Positions 19,676 through 27,136 of a DNA stretch of 64,000 nucleotides are shown piece by piece. The translations under genes and the position numbers were made by a program. The stretch's first letter is position 1, and each line of letters starts with the position of its first letter. The stretch is from JALYQB01 sp035640155 (GTDB taxonomy: Bacteria > Actinomycetota > Actinomycetes > Mycobacteriales > Pseudonocardiaceae). The stretch is from positions 1 through 64,000 of the forward strand of contig DASQWR010000223.1 in NCBI GenBank assembly GCA_035640155.1, in the 5' to 3' direction. Under the pieces are notes generated by a model, which saw nothing but the letters and a program-made list of their open reading frames with translations, was not told where the DNA came from and searched no databases.

Positions 19676-20865
19676 GCGGCGCCCTCCCCGAGTGCCGCCG
19701 AGGCCTCCTGATAGGCCCGGACGTTACGCAGCGTCTCCGCCAGGGAGTCGCCGCCGAACTTCTCCAGCGCGGCGTCGGCGAGGACGAGTGCCACCATCGC
19801 CTCGGCGACCACGCCCGCTGCAGGCACGGCGCACACGTCGGAGCGCTGGTTGATCGCGACCGCGGCCTCGCCGGTGGCGACGTCCACGGTGGACAGCGCG
19901 CGAGGCACGGTGGAGATCGGCTTCATCGCCACCCGCACCCGCAGCACCTCGCCGTTGGTCATGCCGCCCTCAAGGCCGCCGGCGCGGTTGCTCGAGCGCA
20001 CCACCCCGCCCGGCCCGGGCGCCATCTCGTCATGGGCAGCGCTACCGCGGCGCCGGGCGGTGGTGAAGCCGTCGCCGACCTCCACGCCCTTCATCGCCTG
20101 GATGCCCATCAGCGCCCCGGCGAGGCGTGCGTCGAGCCGCCGGTCGGCGTGCACGAACGACCCGAGCCCCACCGGCAGGCCGTGCGCCACGACCTCCACC
20201 ACGCCGCCGAGCGTGTCGCCGTCGCGCTTCGCCGCGTCCACCTCGGCGACCATCGCCTCCGACGTCGCCTCGTCGAACGCGCGCACCGGGCTCGCGTCCA
20301 CCCGATCCAGGTCCCCCGGCCCGGGCAGCACCCCGTCCGGGGAATCCATCGGTCCGAGTGAGACCACGTGCGAGAGCACCTCGACGCCCAGCGTCTGGCG
20401 CAGGAACGCCTTGGCCACGGTGCCCAACGCGACCCGGGACGCGGTCTCCCGCGCGCTGGCCCGCTCGAGCACCGGCCGGGCGTCGTCGAAGCCGTACTTG
20501 GTCATGCCGGCCAGGTCGGCGTGTCCGGGGCGGGGACGGGTGAGCGGTGCGTTGCGGGCCTGCACGGCGAGCACGTCGGGGTCCACCGGGTCGGCCGCCA
20601 TCACCGTCTCCCACTTGGGCCACTCTGTGTTGCCGATCCGCACCGCGATCGGCCCACCGAGCGTCACACCGTGCCGGATACCCCCGAGCACGTCCACCTC
20701 GTCGGCCTCGAACTTCATCCGCGCCCCACGGCCGTGGCCGAGCCGCCTGCGGGCCAGCTCGGCTGCCACGTCCTTGGTTGTGACCTCGACTCCGGCCACC
20801 ATGCCCTCCAGCACGGCGACCAGGGCGGGTCCGTGCGACTCCCCCGCGGTGATCCAGCGCAGCAC
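19660..20865 (-). CDS. aroC: Chorismate synthase
   Basis: Last step of the shikimate pathway: FMNH2-dependent elimination of phosphate from EPSP. The 401-aa protein begins MLRWITAGESHGPALVAVLE with the family signature GESHG, and shows RRLGHGRGARMKFE, RPGHADLAGMTKYG (active-site His), RASARETASRVALG and SSNRAGGLEGGMTNGEVLRV. All signature blocks are intact. In most relatives aroC directly precedes aroK; here 2 kb of foreign-looking genes separate them. The 3' end overlaps the hemerythrin 3' end. Confidence 0.97.
   Translation of the reverse strand: MLRWITAGESHGPALVAVLEGMVAGVEVTTKDVAAELARRRLGHGRGARMKFEADEVDVLGGIRHGVTLGGPIAVRIGNTEWPKWETVMAADPVDPDVLAVQARNAPLTRPRPGHADLAGMTKYGFDDARPVLERASARETASRVALGTVAKAFLRQTLGVEVLSHVVSLGPMDSPDGVLPGPGDLDRVDASPVRAFDEATSEAMVAEVDAAKRDGDTLGGVVEVVAHGLPVGLGSFVHADRRLDARLAGALMGIQAMKGVEVGDGFTTARRRGSAAHDEMAPGPGGVVRSSNRAGGLEGGMTNGEVLRVRVAMKPISTVPRALSTVDVATGEAAVAINQRSDVCAVPAAGVVAEAMVALVLADAALEKFGGDSLAETLRNVRAYQEASAALGEGAAYADE
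19775..19804. repeat. 30-bp direct repeat within aroC (copy 2, parental)
   Basis: Identical to 19000-19029. Here it encodes part of the AroC C-terminal helix (ALVLADAAL region on the minus strand), so this is the functional copy. Confidence 0.85.
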
Positions 20866-20894
20866 GACCGCGATCCTGCCACGTTACCGCCGGC

Positions 20895-21527
20895 TCAGGC
20901 CCCGTGGGCGAGTACCGCGAGCACCCACGTCGACACCAGCATCGCGGGGCCGTGCGGCAGCGGGTCCGAACGCCCCAGCCGACCGGCGAGCAACCCGGCC
21001 ACTGCCACGGCCGCGGTCAGCAGTGCGGCCACCACCGGTCCCAGCAGCAGGGCGAACCACGAGACGCCGCCGAGCACCGCGCCGACCGCGCCGGCCAGCT
21101 TCACGTCACCAGCGCCCAATGCCACCGGGGCCGCCAGGTGCACCGCGGCGTGCGCTGCCACCAGCAGCCCCGCACCCAGCGCGGCCCGCAGCGCCACCTG
21201 CCCGCCCGCGGGCACGAGCAGCAGCACCGCGACTGGTGCCGCAGGCAGCGTGAGGGCGTCGGGCAGCCTGTGGTGCACAAGGTCCGTGGCGGTGAGCGCG
21301 ACGGTGAGCCAGCCCAGACCCAGCAGCACGGGTGTCCAGGCACCCGGCCACCCGCTGACGACCCACAACATCGCGACGCCGAGCTCGCACGGCCCCGCAC
21401 GGACCCGGGCACCGCGGCGCAGCCGCGCCAGCACGCTTCGCACCAGCCACCCGGCGGCGAGACCCGCGCAGCCCAGCAACACCGTCCCAGCCACGGCATC
21501 GAGCCTCACCGGGAACCGAGTGCCCAT
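20895..21527 (-). CDS. Prepilin peptidase (A24 family), short form without methylase domain
   Basis: 210-aa polytopic membrane protein. The two catalytic aspartates of type IV prepilin leader peptidases are visible in TDLVHHRLPDALTLP and GAGDVKLAGAVGAVLGG. The N-terminal zinc/methylase domain of PilD is absent, as in the TadV/Rv2551c-like actinobacterial form. Six to eight hydrophobic segments span the rest. ATG 21527 (MGTRFPVRLDAV) is preferred over the 43-residue polar extension. The position between aroC and aroE is conserved in actinobacteria. The substrate prepilins (Tad/Flp) are not in the window. Confidence 0.85.
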   Translation of the reverse strand: MGTRFPVRLDAVAGTVLLGCAGLAAGWLVRSVLARLRRGARVRAGPCELGVAMLWVVSGWPGAWTPVLLGLGWLTVALTATDLVHHRLPDALTLPAAPVAVLLLVPAGGQVALRAALGAGLLVAAHAAVHLAAPVALGAGDVKLAGAVGAVLGGVSWFALLLGPVVAALLTAAVAVAGLLAGRLGRSDPLPHGPAMLVSTWVLAVLAHGA

Positions 21528-21806
21528 CAAGGACTCGGGCGGCACGCTGTGGACAACCCGTCGTCTGTGGACAGGCTTCCCCGTGGATCCGACCCGCCCC
21601 GAACGCCGTTCGCACTGGACCGCAGGTGCGAGCAGCGAGGGCTGTGTGTCCAACTGTGTGGCAACCGGGCCAGATCTCGACGTCCGTCACGGGCCACGGG
21701 ACATCCACCGACAAGGGATTGCCTACTGACCAGCGTGCACGTCGAGCCGTTGGCCCTGTTGATCTTTTTTCGGGGGTACGGCCAGTAGAGCCAGAGATCA
21801 TGGGCT

Positions 21807-22196
21807 TCAATAACGATGATTTGGGCTCGGTGAGGGTTGCGAGCCCGATGTCGGGGGATGCCGTAGGTAATAGCTCAACGCCGCGTGCACCGAACACGTG
21901 GACCGTCTGGGCCATGGACGCCACCAGCGGCGTGGCACTGGCCAACACAGCGCGCACCGGCCGCGGACGTCGATGAAGTGGCGCTTATGCAGGTGTGCCA
22001 GCGCGCCGACCGAGCGCACCAAACGTTCGGCGGCGGCCCGGTCGGAGACGACATCACCGGCCAGCACTGTGTCAAGCAGCTCGGATAGTTCCTCGCCGAA
22101 GAACCGGTACAAGGTCGCCTGGACACAGTGAGCCACCGCCGGACGGGCCGGCTCAGCGGGGAACTCAACACGTCGGCCATCAGCGGTGGTCGTCAT
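21807..22196 (-). CDS. Hypothetical Cys/His-rich protein associated with XRE cassette
   Basis: 129-aa protein that I recall only as an uncharacterised actinobacterial type. Visible features: a helical N-terminal part (ATLYRFFGEELSELLDTVLA, RAAAERLVRSVGALAHLHKRH) and a compact C-terminal module RCALCWPVPRRWWRPWPRR-TCSVH, rich in Trp/Arg with C-x2-C plus C-x2-H, which could bind zinc. ATG 22196 fits the conserved start MTTTADGR; the frame continues to 22325 without conservation. It is divergent from the DUF6879/XRE genes across a 278-bp gap that carries a strong inverted repeat, so it may belong to the same accessory cassette. Confidence 0.6.
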   Translation of the reverse strand: MTTTADGRRVEFPAEPARPAVAHCVQATLYRFFGEELSELLDTVLAGDVVSDRAAAERLVRSVGALAHLHKRHFIDVRGRCALCWPVPRRWWRPWPRRSTCSVHAALSYYLRHPPTSGSQPSPSPNHRY

Positions 22197-22361
22197 GCCC
22201 CGTGACGCTAGGGCTGCGCTTGGTCGTCCTGGAAGGAAGTTGCGTGACGTTGCTCGAATTAGCCTCACGGCGCTTGGCGCAGAGTTCGGAAGGCCGATGC
22301 TGGGTGGGAGCTGATGTAAGATCAATCTGGTGACTTCTACCTCATCCTTGGACTACAGGGG

Positions 22362-22391
22362 CACCACCTGGATGTCAACATCCAGGTGGTG
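22362..22391. promoter_or_regulatory. 12-bp perfect inverted repeat in the cassette's divergent region
   Basis: CACCACCTGGAT (22362-22373) and ATCCAGGTGGTG (22380-22391) flank a 6-base GTCAAC loop. It lies between the 129-aa gene and the small duplicated-domain gene, 84 bp before the GTG at 22475. There is no T-run, so it looks more like an operator (perhaps for the XRE protein encoded downstream) or a leader RNA hairpin than a terminator. Confidence 0.5.
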
Positions 22392-22474
22392 GTGACTCTT
22401 GACGTGTTGCTCGCATGGGCCAATGCTGGCCATGATTCAGCAACATTCGGCAAGCTTCCGATGGGAGAAGAACT

Positions 22475-22852
22475 GTGAAGCTACGGTTCCTCGGCAAGAA
22501 CTCGACGCCGACCAACTCGCCCACCCTGTAGGCGACCGACCAGGATTCCTACGTGGTGCAGGGATGGATCGTCACCGACGCCGCCACCCTGGCCCGAATC
22601 ACCATCCCCGACGACGAGACCGTGGTGGAGGTGCCGGCCGCGCTGCTGGACCATCTCGCACTGGACGGCCTGGACGGTGCGGTGAGCAACGTGATGGCGC
22701 CCATCGTCGCCGTCACGGCGGGTGGCAACTACATCGTCCAAGGCAAACGGGTCAACGACACCGAGGCGCTGAGCCAGATGAGCATGCCCGCCCACGAGGC
22801 CTGCGTGCAGGTCACGAAGGCGGCCATGGTCACACTGCTGGTGGGAGGGTAG
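22475..22852 (+). pseudogene. Small tandem-domain protein gene interrupted by an in-frame amber codon
   Basis: From GTG 22475 (GGGAG 7 bases upstream) the frame reads VKLRFLGKNSTPTNSPTL, then TAG at 22529-22531, then continues in the same frame with ATDQDSYVVQGWIVTD for 106 more codons to the stop at 22850-22852. In relatives that I remember this N-terminus continues SPTLYATD, so TAG most likely replaces a Tyr codon (TAC or TAT) by one base change. The second half (YIVQGKRVNDTEALSQMSMP) repeats the first (YVVQGWIVTDAATLARITIP), i.e. two copies of one small domain. The function is unknown. It is 3 bp upstream of the DUF6879 gene. Reinitiation at GTG 22553/22556 could give a truncated protein; a base-call error is possible. 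Confidence 0.65.
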
Positions 22853-22855
22853 TTC

Positions 22856-23386
22856 GTGGAGCCGATCTCGGAGGATAAGCGCGACCAGTTCCTCACGACG
22901 TTTCAACGCGAAGCCGTACATCTGGAGATGCGCGACGTATATGCCACGAACATTGAGAAAGACAGGTTCCACGCTTGGTTACACGGCGAGCCGTTGGGCC
23001 CTGAGACTGAAGCCCAATGGTGGCAGCCGTGGTTTGAGCTGATGAAGCGCACCACCGAGGGCGGTAAGACGCTGCGCAGGCTGCGTATCGTCTCCGAACC
23101 GGTCACCGACTACATCCGGTTTGAGTGGCTGGACGCGGCACAGCTTGTTCGTGCTGGTGAAGATGTTCGATGGCTGCCCCGGCGCCATGTGTCAAAGCTC
23201 CTGCTGCCGGGTAATGACTTTTGGATGTTCGACCGCCAGACAGTCGCTTTTACCCACTTCTCCGGGGACGGGCATGTCCTTGACCACGAAGTGACAACCG
23301 ACCCAGACGTGGTTGAGGCGTGCGCGGCGGCCTTCGAGGACGCATGGAAGATCGCTATCCCGCACAACCAGTACACCCCGTCCTGA
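22856..23386 (+). CDS. DUF6879 family protein
   Basis: 176 aa. The pattern F-REAVHLEMRDVY, WWQPWFELMKRTTEGGKTLRRLRIVSEP, YIRFEWL, GEDVRWLPRR, LPGNDFWMFD and FEDAWKIAIPH is that of the DUF6879 family of actinobacteria, small proteins usually encoded next to XRE/DUF5753 regulators. The biochemical role is unknown; WWxPW and FDRQTV motifs suggest a compact alpha/beta fold. GTG 22856 has GGGAGGG 6 bases upstream. It overlaps the XRE gene by 43 bp if that gene starts at 23344, consistent with one transcript. Confidence 0.8.
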   Translation: MEPISEDKRDQFLTTFQREAVHLEMRDVYATNIEKDRFHAWLHGEPLGPETEAQWWQPWFELMKRTTEGGKTLRRLRIVSEPVTDYIRFEWLDAAQLVRAGEDVRWLPRRHVSKLLLPGNDFWMFDRQTVAFTHFSGDGHVLDHEVTTDPDVVEACAAAFEDAWKIAIPHNQYTPS

Positions 23387-24234
23387 AGGTGTCCACCACC
23401 CCAGTCAAGCAGGCACGCCAGGCACTGGGAGCACGCCTGCGAGAGATTCGCACCGAGGCGAGCCTGACCGGGCGGGCACTCGCCGCCACCTGCGAGTGGC
23501 ACTTCACGAAGATCAGCAAACTCGAACACGGCGCCCAAGCCCCCAGCGAACACGACATCCAGACCTGGTGCCGCGCCTGCGGCGCAGAAAACCAGATACC
23601 AGACCTCATCGCGACAGTGCGCGCCATCGAGTCGATGTATGTCGAGTGGCAACGCCACATGCGCGCCGGGCTTAAACGTTCGCAAACCTCATCCATTCCA
23701 CTCTACGAGCGAACAAAGCTGTTCCGAGGCTACGAGAACACCGTCATACCCGGCCTGTTCCACACGGCCGAGTACGCCGCCGCCATCTTGAGATTCTGGA
23801 ACCAGTTCCTCGACTTGCCAGGCGACGTGGACGACGCCGTCGCCACCCGCATGGAACGGCAACGCATCCTCTACACCGGATCCCGGCGCTTCGTCTTCGT
23901 GGTAGAAGAACAAACCCTACGCACACGTGTCGGCGACACCGACGTAATGCTCGGACAACTCGATCGCGTACTCGCCGTCATGTCGCTGCCACGGGTGAGC
24001 CTCGGCATCATCCCATCCTCGGGCCAACGCCACTGCCTCGCCCAAGGAAGCTTCTGGATATTCGATGAACAGCGAGTGCAAGTCGAAGCAATCTCAGCCG
24101 GACTAGACATCACCCAACCCCGAGAAATAGCCGTACATACCAAAGCATTCACCCTGCTCCAACAATCAGCCGTCTATGGACAAGCGGCAAGAGAACTTAT
24201 TCGACGAGCCCTCATCGACCTTCAACAAACCTGA
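23344..24234 (+). CDS. XRE-family regulator with DUF5753 domain
   Basis: 296-aa predicted transcription regulator. The N-terminal helix-turn-helix is visible as ALGARLREIRTEASLTGRAL followed by WHFTKISKLEHGAQAPSEHD. The C-terminal DUF5753 domain shows YENTVIPGLFHTAEYAAAIL and the FVFVVEEQTLRTRVGD and LGIIPSSG segments. Such proteins are very numerous in Streptomyces-like genomes, usually with a small partner (DUF397); here DUF6879 takes that place. ATG 23344 has GAGG 5 bases upstream; GTG 23389, right after the DUF6879 stop, is the alternative. Likely binds DNA, perhaps the inverted repeat at 22362. Confidence 0.88.
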   Translation: MEDRYPAQPVHPVLKVSTTPVKQARQALGARLREIRTEASLTGRALAATCEWHFTKISKLEHGAQAPSEHDIQTWCRACGAENQIPDLIATVRAIESMYVEWQRHMRAGLKRSQTSSIPLYERTKLFRGYENTVIPGLFHTAEYAAAILRFWNQFLDLPGDVDDAVATRMERQRILYTGSRRFVFVVEEQTLRTRVGDTDVMLGQLDRVLAVMSLPRVSLGIIPSSGQRHCLAQGSFWIFDEQRVQVEAISAGLDITQPREIAVHTKAFTLLQQSAVYGQAARELIRRALIDLQQT

Positions 24235-24590
24235 ACCACGGCCAACACAATTCCTCGCGCCACTGGAGCCAGCTCAAGGTCATCGCAGTCCAGTCCCAGC
24301 TGGTCACGCAGCACACCTCGGATGCCGGCGGCATCCAGCTCGCCACGGCGCTCACACCGGCCGATCAGGCGCACCCGCCGTCACCCTGTCGCGGCGGGGA
24401 GCTTCCGCTCGGTCGACGCCCTGCCGATGACCCGCCACGACTTCCATGGCGAATGGAACTACACCCTCCTGCCCCCAACCGCGACACGCCCACACTGACC
24501 TAGACTATTTCTTCGCGGGCACTTAGCCGGGCGCGGGATCGGGCCTGACGCGTTCACCCGCCGTTCATATCCCGCGCTCCAACAGCCCCA
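24235..24590. other. 356-bp gap between XRE gene and aroE with transposase debris
   Basis: No intact gene. It contains a transposase C-terminal remnant at 24406-24498 and a possible terminator hairpin (GCGCGGGAT 24531-24539 / ATCCCGCGC 24569-24577, 29-base loop) shared by the convergent XRE and aroE transcripts. The rest looks like decayed coding sequence. Confidence 0.5.
24406..24498 (+). pseudogene. C-terminal remnant of an ISAzo13-like transposase
   Basis: One frame reads SVDALPMTRHDFHGEWNYTL then LPPTATRPH and a stop at 24496-24498. The LP-TRHDFHGEWNYTL end is characteristic of ISAzo13-family (Rhodopirellula-type) transposases. The catalytic DDE part is absent upstream, so this is only debris, but it marks past IS activity at the edge of the XRE cassette. 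Confidence 0.55.
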
Positions 24591-25445
24591 TCAGAGCGGC
24601 AGGGCGTGCATCCCGCCGGTTGCCTCGCGCAGCGCGTCGCGCATCGCCGCCCGCGGCGCTGGGCATCCGGTGAACTGCTCGACCTGGCCGAACGCCTGAT
24701 GCAGCAGCATGTCCAGCCCACTGGCGAGCCGTCCCCCGGCCGCCGTCACGGCGGCAACTACCGGGGTGGGCCACGGGGAGTAAACCGCGTCGAGCACGAC
24801 GGGGGCCGCGGCGACCGCGGCCGCCACCGGCGCCGACGCGGTCGCCGGCACCGTGCTCACCGCCAGCGCCGTCCGGGCGCACCGCTCGGCCAATCCACCG
24901 TCGTCCCACCCCACGACCTGCACCCGCAGGCCGAGGACCTCGGCGCAGTGCAGGGTGGCAGCGGCGCGCTCGGCGTCCCGCACGACGAGGGTCACCTCGC
25001 GGACTGCGAGCGAGGCCATCCCCGCCAGCGCCGCCCGGGCGGTGCCACCGCCGCCCAGCAGCACGGCGCGCTCCCCCGCGGTGAAACCGGCGGCGGCGCG
25101 CAATGCACCGATCACCCCGTCGATGTCCGTGCAGTCGGCCACCCAGCCTTCGCCCGTGCGCACCAGGGTGTTCGCCGCGCCAACGGCCCGGGCCCGCTCA
25201 CTCGCCGCGGTCGCCACCTGCAGCGCCGCCACCTTGCCGGGCATCGTCACCGACAGCCCGACCCACTCCGGGCCCAGCTTCCGCACCAGACCGGGCAGCA
25301 CAACGTCGTCGCACTCCACAGCGTCGTAGCGCCAGCCGTCGAGCCCGAGCGCGGCGTACGCGGCCCGGTGCAACACCGGCGAGAGCGAGTGCGACACCGG
25401 CCGGCCCACCACCGCGCAGTGCGCGGCGTCAGCCACCGAACGCAC
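24591..25445 (-). CDS. aroE: Shikimate dehydrogenase
   Basis: NADP-dependent reduction of 3-dehydroshikimate. The 284-aa product has VVGRPVSHSLSPVLHRAAY (substrate-binding SLSP), SVTMPGKVAAL (catalytic Lys), GAANTLV, DCTDIDG (Asp), VLLGGGGTARAAL (nucleotide loop) and LDMLLHQA with the Gln. GTG 25445 overlaps the mltG stop by 17 bp; GTG 25436 would overlap by 8 bp and is also plausible, as neither has a strong SD. It is the last gene of the alaS-ruvX-mltG-aroE operon. Confidence 0.95.
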   Translation of the reverse strand: MRSVADAAHCAVVGRPVSHSLSPVLHRAAYAALGLDGWRYDAVECDDVVLPGLVRKLGPEWVGLSVTMPGKVAALQVATAASERARAVGAANTLVRTGEGWVADCTDIDGVIGALRAAAGFTAGERAVLLGGGGTARAALAGMASLAVREVTLVVRDAERAAATLHCAEVLGLRVQVVGWDDGGLAERCARTALAVSTVPATASAPVAAAVAAAPVVLDAVYSPWPTPVVAAVTAAGGRLASGLDMLLHQAFGQVEQFTGCPAPRAAMRDALREATGGMHALPL

Positions 25446-26664
25446 CGTTGGCGGCCGCTGCGGCGCGGTTGCGCTGGTGCTCCTCGAAGGTCACGGCAAA
25501 GCAGGACGTGCCGTCGGGTTGGCACTTCACGAAGTAGGCCCACAGCCCTGGGGTTGGCTGCACCGCCGCGTTGATCGCCTCGGTGCTCGGCGTTCCGATG
25601 GGCGAGACGGGAAGTCCCGGCGCAACATAGGTGTTGTAGGGCCCGGGCCGTGCCCGGTCAGCGTCACTTGTGGTGATCTGTTGCCGGTCCAGCGGGTAGT
25701 TGATCGTCGAGTCCATCTGCAGTGGCATCGGCGCGGCGAGCCGGTTGTAGATCACCCGCGAGACCTTGCCGAAGTCGGATGCGATGGCCTCTTTCTCGAT
25801 GATCGACGCGATGATCAGTACCTCGTAGGGGCCGAACCCGGTGGCGGCGGCGATGTCGGGTATCCCCGCCCCTTGCAGCCGCGCCGTGGAGGTGGACATC
25901 ACCTGGGTCAGCAGGTTCACGGCAGCCGAACCCGGTCGCACGTCGTAACGCCCGGGCATGATCAGGCCCTCCAGCCGGCGAACCGGGTCCACCCGGGCGG
26001 CCGCCTCATGAGCCCACGCCGGGACCCCGAGCTCGGCCGGGGGCGACTGCACCATCGCCTCGCGCAGCTGCTCGACACTCACGCACGAGCGGGCACCGTC
26101 GATCTGAGCGCAGCTGGCCCGCGAGAGCAGCGACAGGATGCCGGGCTGGACCGTGCCGTCGGGCTGCCGAACGTCATCGAGCTGGGTCCCGGCACGGATA
26201 TCCAGATGACCGACACGGGACGCCGGATCAAGCAACATCGCGACCGCGGCGGCACCGGACATCCGGGTTCGCATCTGGTAGTAGCCAGGCTGGACCGACC
26301 GGATCCGGGGGACGGTTTCGGCGGCCCGGGTGAAGGCGCGGGCACTGGCCACCACGTCCTCAGCCGCGAGGCGCGTCGCGATGGCGCTGGTCGGGTCGCC
26401 CTGCTCCACGCGCACCACCACGCCCGCCGTACCGGTTCCCTCATAGTCCGGCACAGCGCGCAGCACTGTCAGCTCCCGCAGTCCGTACCACACCGTCCCG
26501 GCGACCAGCAGGACCGCCGCGAGCGCTGCGAGCAGCACCACCCGGCGGCGACGGCGGCGCTGCTGCTCACGGGCCTGCCACGCCGGGTGCCGCCGCTCCA
26601 CCCCCTCCACGGGACGGGTGTGCCCGTCGGCCGAACGGCTGAACAGACCGAGGTCGTCAGTCAT
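25429..26664 (-). CDS. mltG: Endolytic murein transglycosylase MltG
   Basis: Membrane-anchored peptidoglycan lytic transglycosylase (YceG family) thought to terminate nascent glycan strands. 411 aa: a cytoplasmic N-terminus rich in Arg (REQQRRRRRR), one TM segment (about 42-60, VVLLAALAAVLLVAGTVWYG), a LysM-like region and the catalytic domain with IIASIIEKEA (catalytic Glu) and MPLQMDSTINYPL, YNTYVAPGLPVSPIGTPS. ATG 26664 has GGAGG directly before it and overlaps the ruvX stop by 8 bp. Confidence 0.94.
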   Translation of the reverse strand: MTDDLGLFSRSADGHTRPVEGVERRHPAWQAREQQRRRRRRVVLLAALAAVLLVAGTVWYGLRELTVLRAVPDYEGTGTAGVVVRVEQGDPTSAIATRLAAEDVVASARAFTRAAETVPRIRSVQPGYYQMRTRMSGAAAVAMLLDPASRVGHLDIRAGTQLDDVRQPDGTVQPGILSLLSRASCAQIDGARSCVSVEQLREAMVQSPPAELGVPAWAHEAAARVDPVRRLEGLIMPGRYDVRPGSAAVNLLTQVMSTSTARLQGAGIPDIAAATGFGPYEVLIIASIIEKEAIASDFGKVSRVIYNRLAAPMPLQMDSTINYPLDRQQITTSDADRARPGPYNTYVAPGLPVSPIGTPSTEAINAAVQPTPGLWAYFVKCQPDGTSCFAVTFEEHQRNRAAAAANGAFGG

Positions 26665-27136
26665 CCTCCGGCCTCCCGCCCGCACCAGCGCGGCGCTCCA
26701 GCCAGGACTGCAGGATCTCCACCGCGGCCACCTGGTCGACCACGGCCCGCTGCCGCTTGCCGCGGACCCCTCGCTCGGCGAGTACGCGCGTCGCGCGCAC
26801 CGTCGTCAGCCGCTCGTCCGCGAGCTGGATCGGGATCATCACCCGGTCCGCGAGGGACGCGGCGTAGGCCTCGGCTTCTCGGGCTGCCCGGCCATGCCGG
26901 CCGGCCAGCGTCCGGGGGAGCCCGACGACCACTTCCACCACCTCATGCTCGGTCACGAGCGCGGCAAGTGCGTCCACATCGGTGCTGCCGCGCCGGTCGC
27001 GGGTCAGGGTAACCAGCGGGCTCGCCAGGACAGCCGCCGGATCGGACAAGGCCACCCCGACCCGCACCGAGCCGACATCGACACCCAGACGCCGGCCCGG
27101 CCCGGGGTCGGGAGCTCGCCGCTGGGGGAGCCTCAC
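26657..27136 (-). CDS. ruvX: Putative pre-16S rRNA nuclease / Holliday junction resolvase RuvX (YqgF)
   Basis: 159-aa RNase H-fold protein involved in 16S rRNA 5'-end maturation in other bacteria. Motifs: LGVDVGSVRVGVALSD (first catalytic Asp), VVGLPRTLAG, LADERLTTVRA (Glu) and VVDQVAAVEILQ (last Asp). GTG 27136 overlaps the alaS stop by 4 bp. The conserved alaS-ruvX-mltG-aroE order supports the assignment. Confidence 0.93.
   Translation of the reverse strand: MRLPQRRAPDPGPGRRLGVDVGSVRVGVALSDPAAVLASPLVTLTRDRRGSTDVDALAALVTEHEVVEVVVGLPRTLAGRHGRAAREAEAYAASLADRVMIPIQLADERLTTVRATRVLAERGVRGKRQRAVVDQVAAVEILQSWLERRAGAGGRPEDD

Noticed and set aside
22529..22531. TAG read as pyrrolysine
   Set aside because: No pyl genes in the window and actinobacteria of this type are not known to use pyrrolysine; mutation, error or readthrough is more likely.
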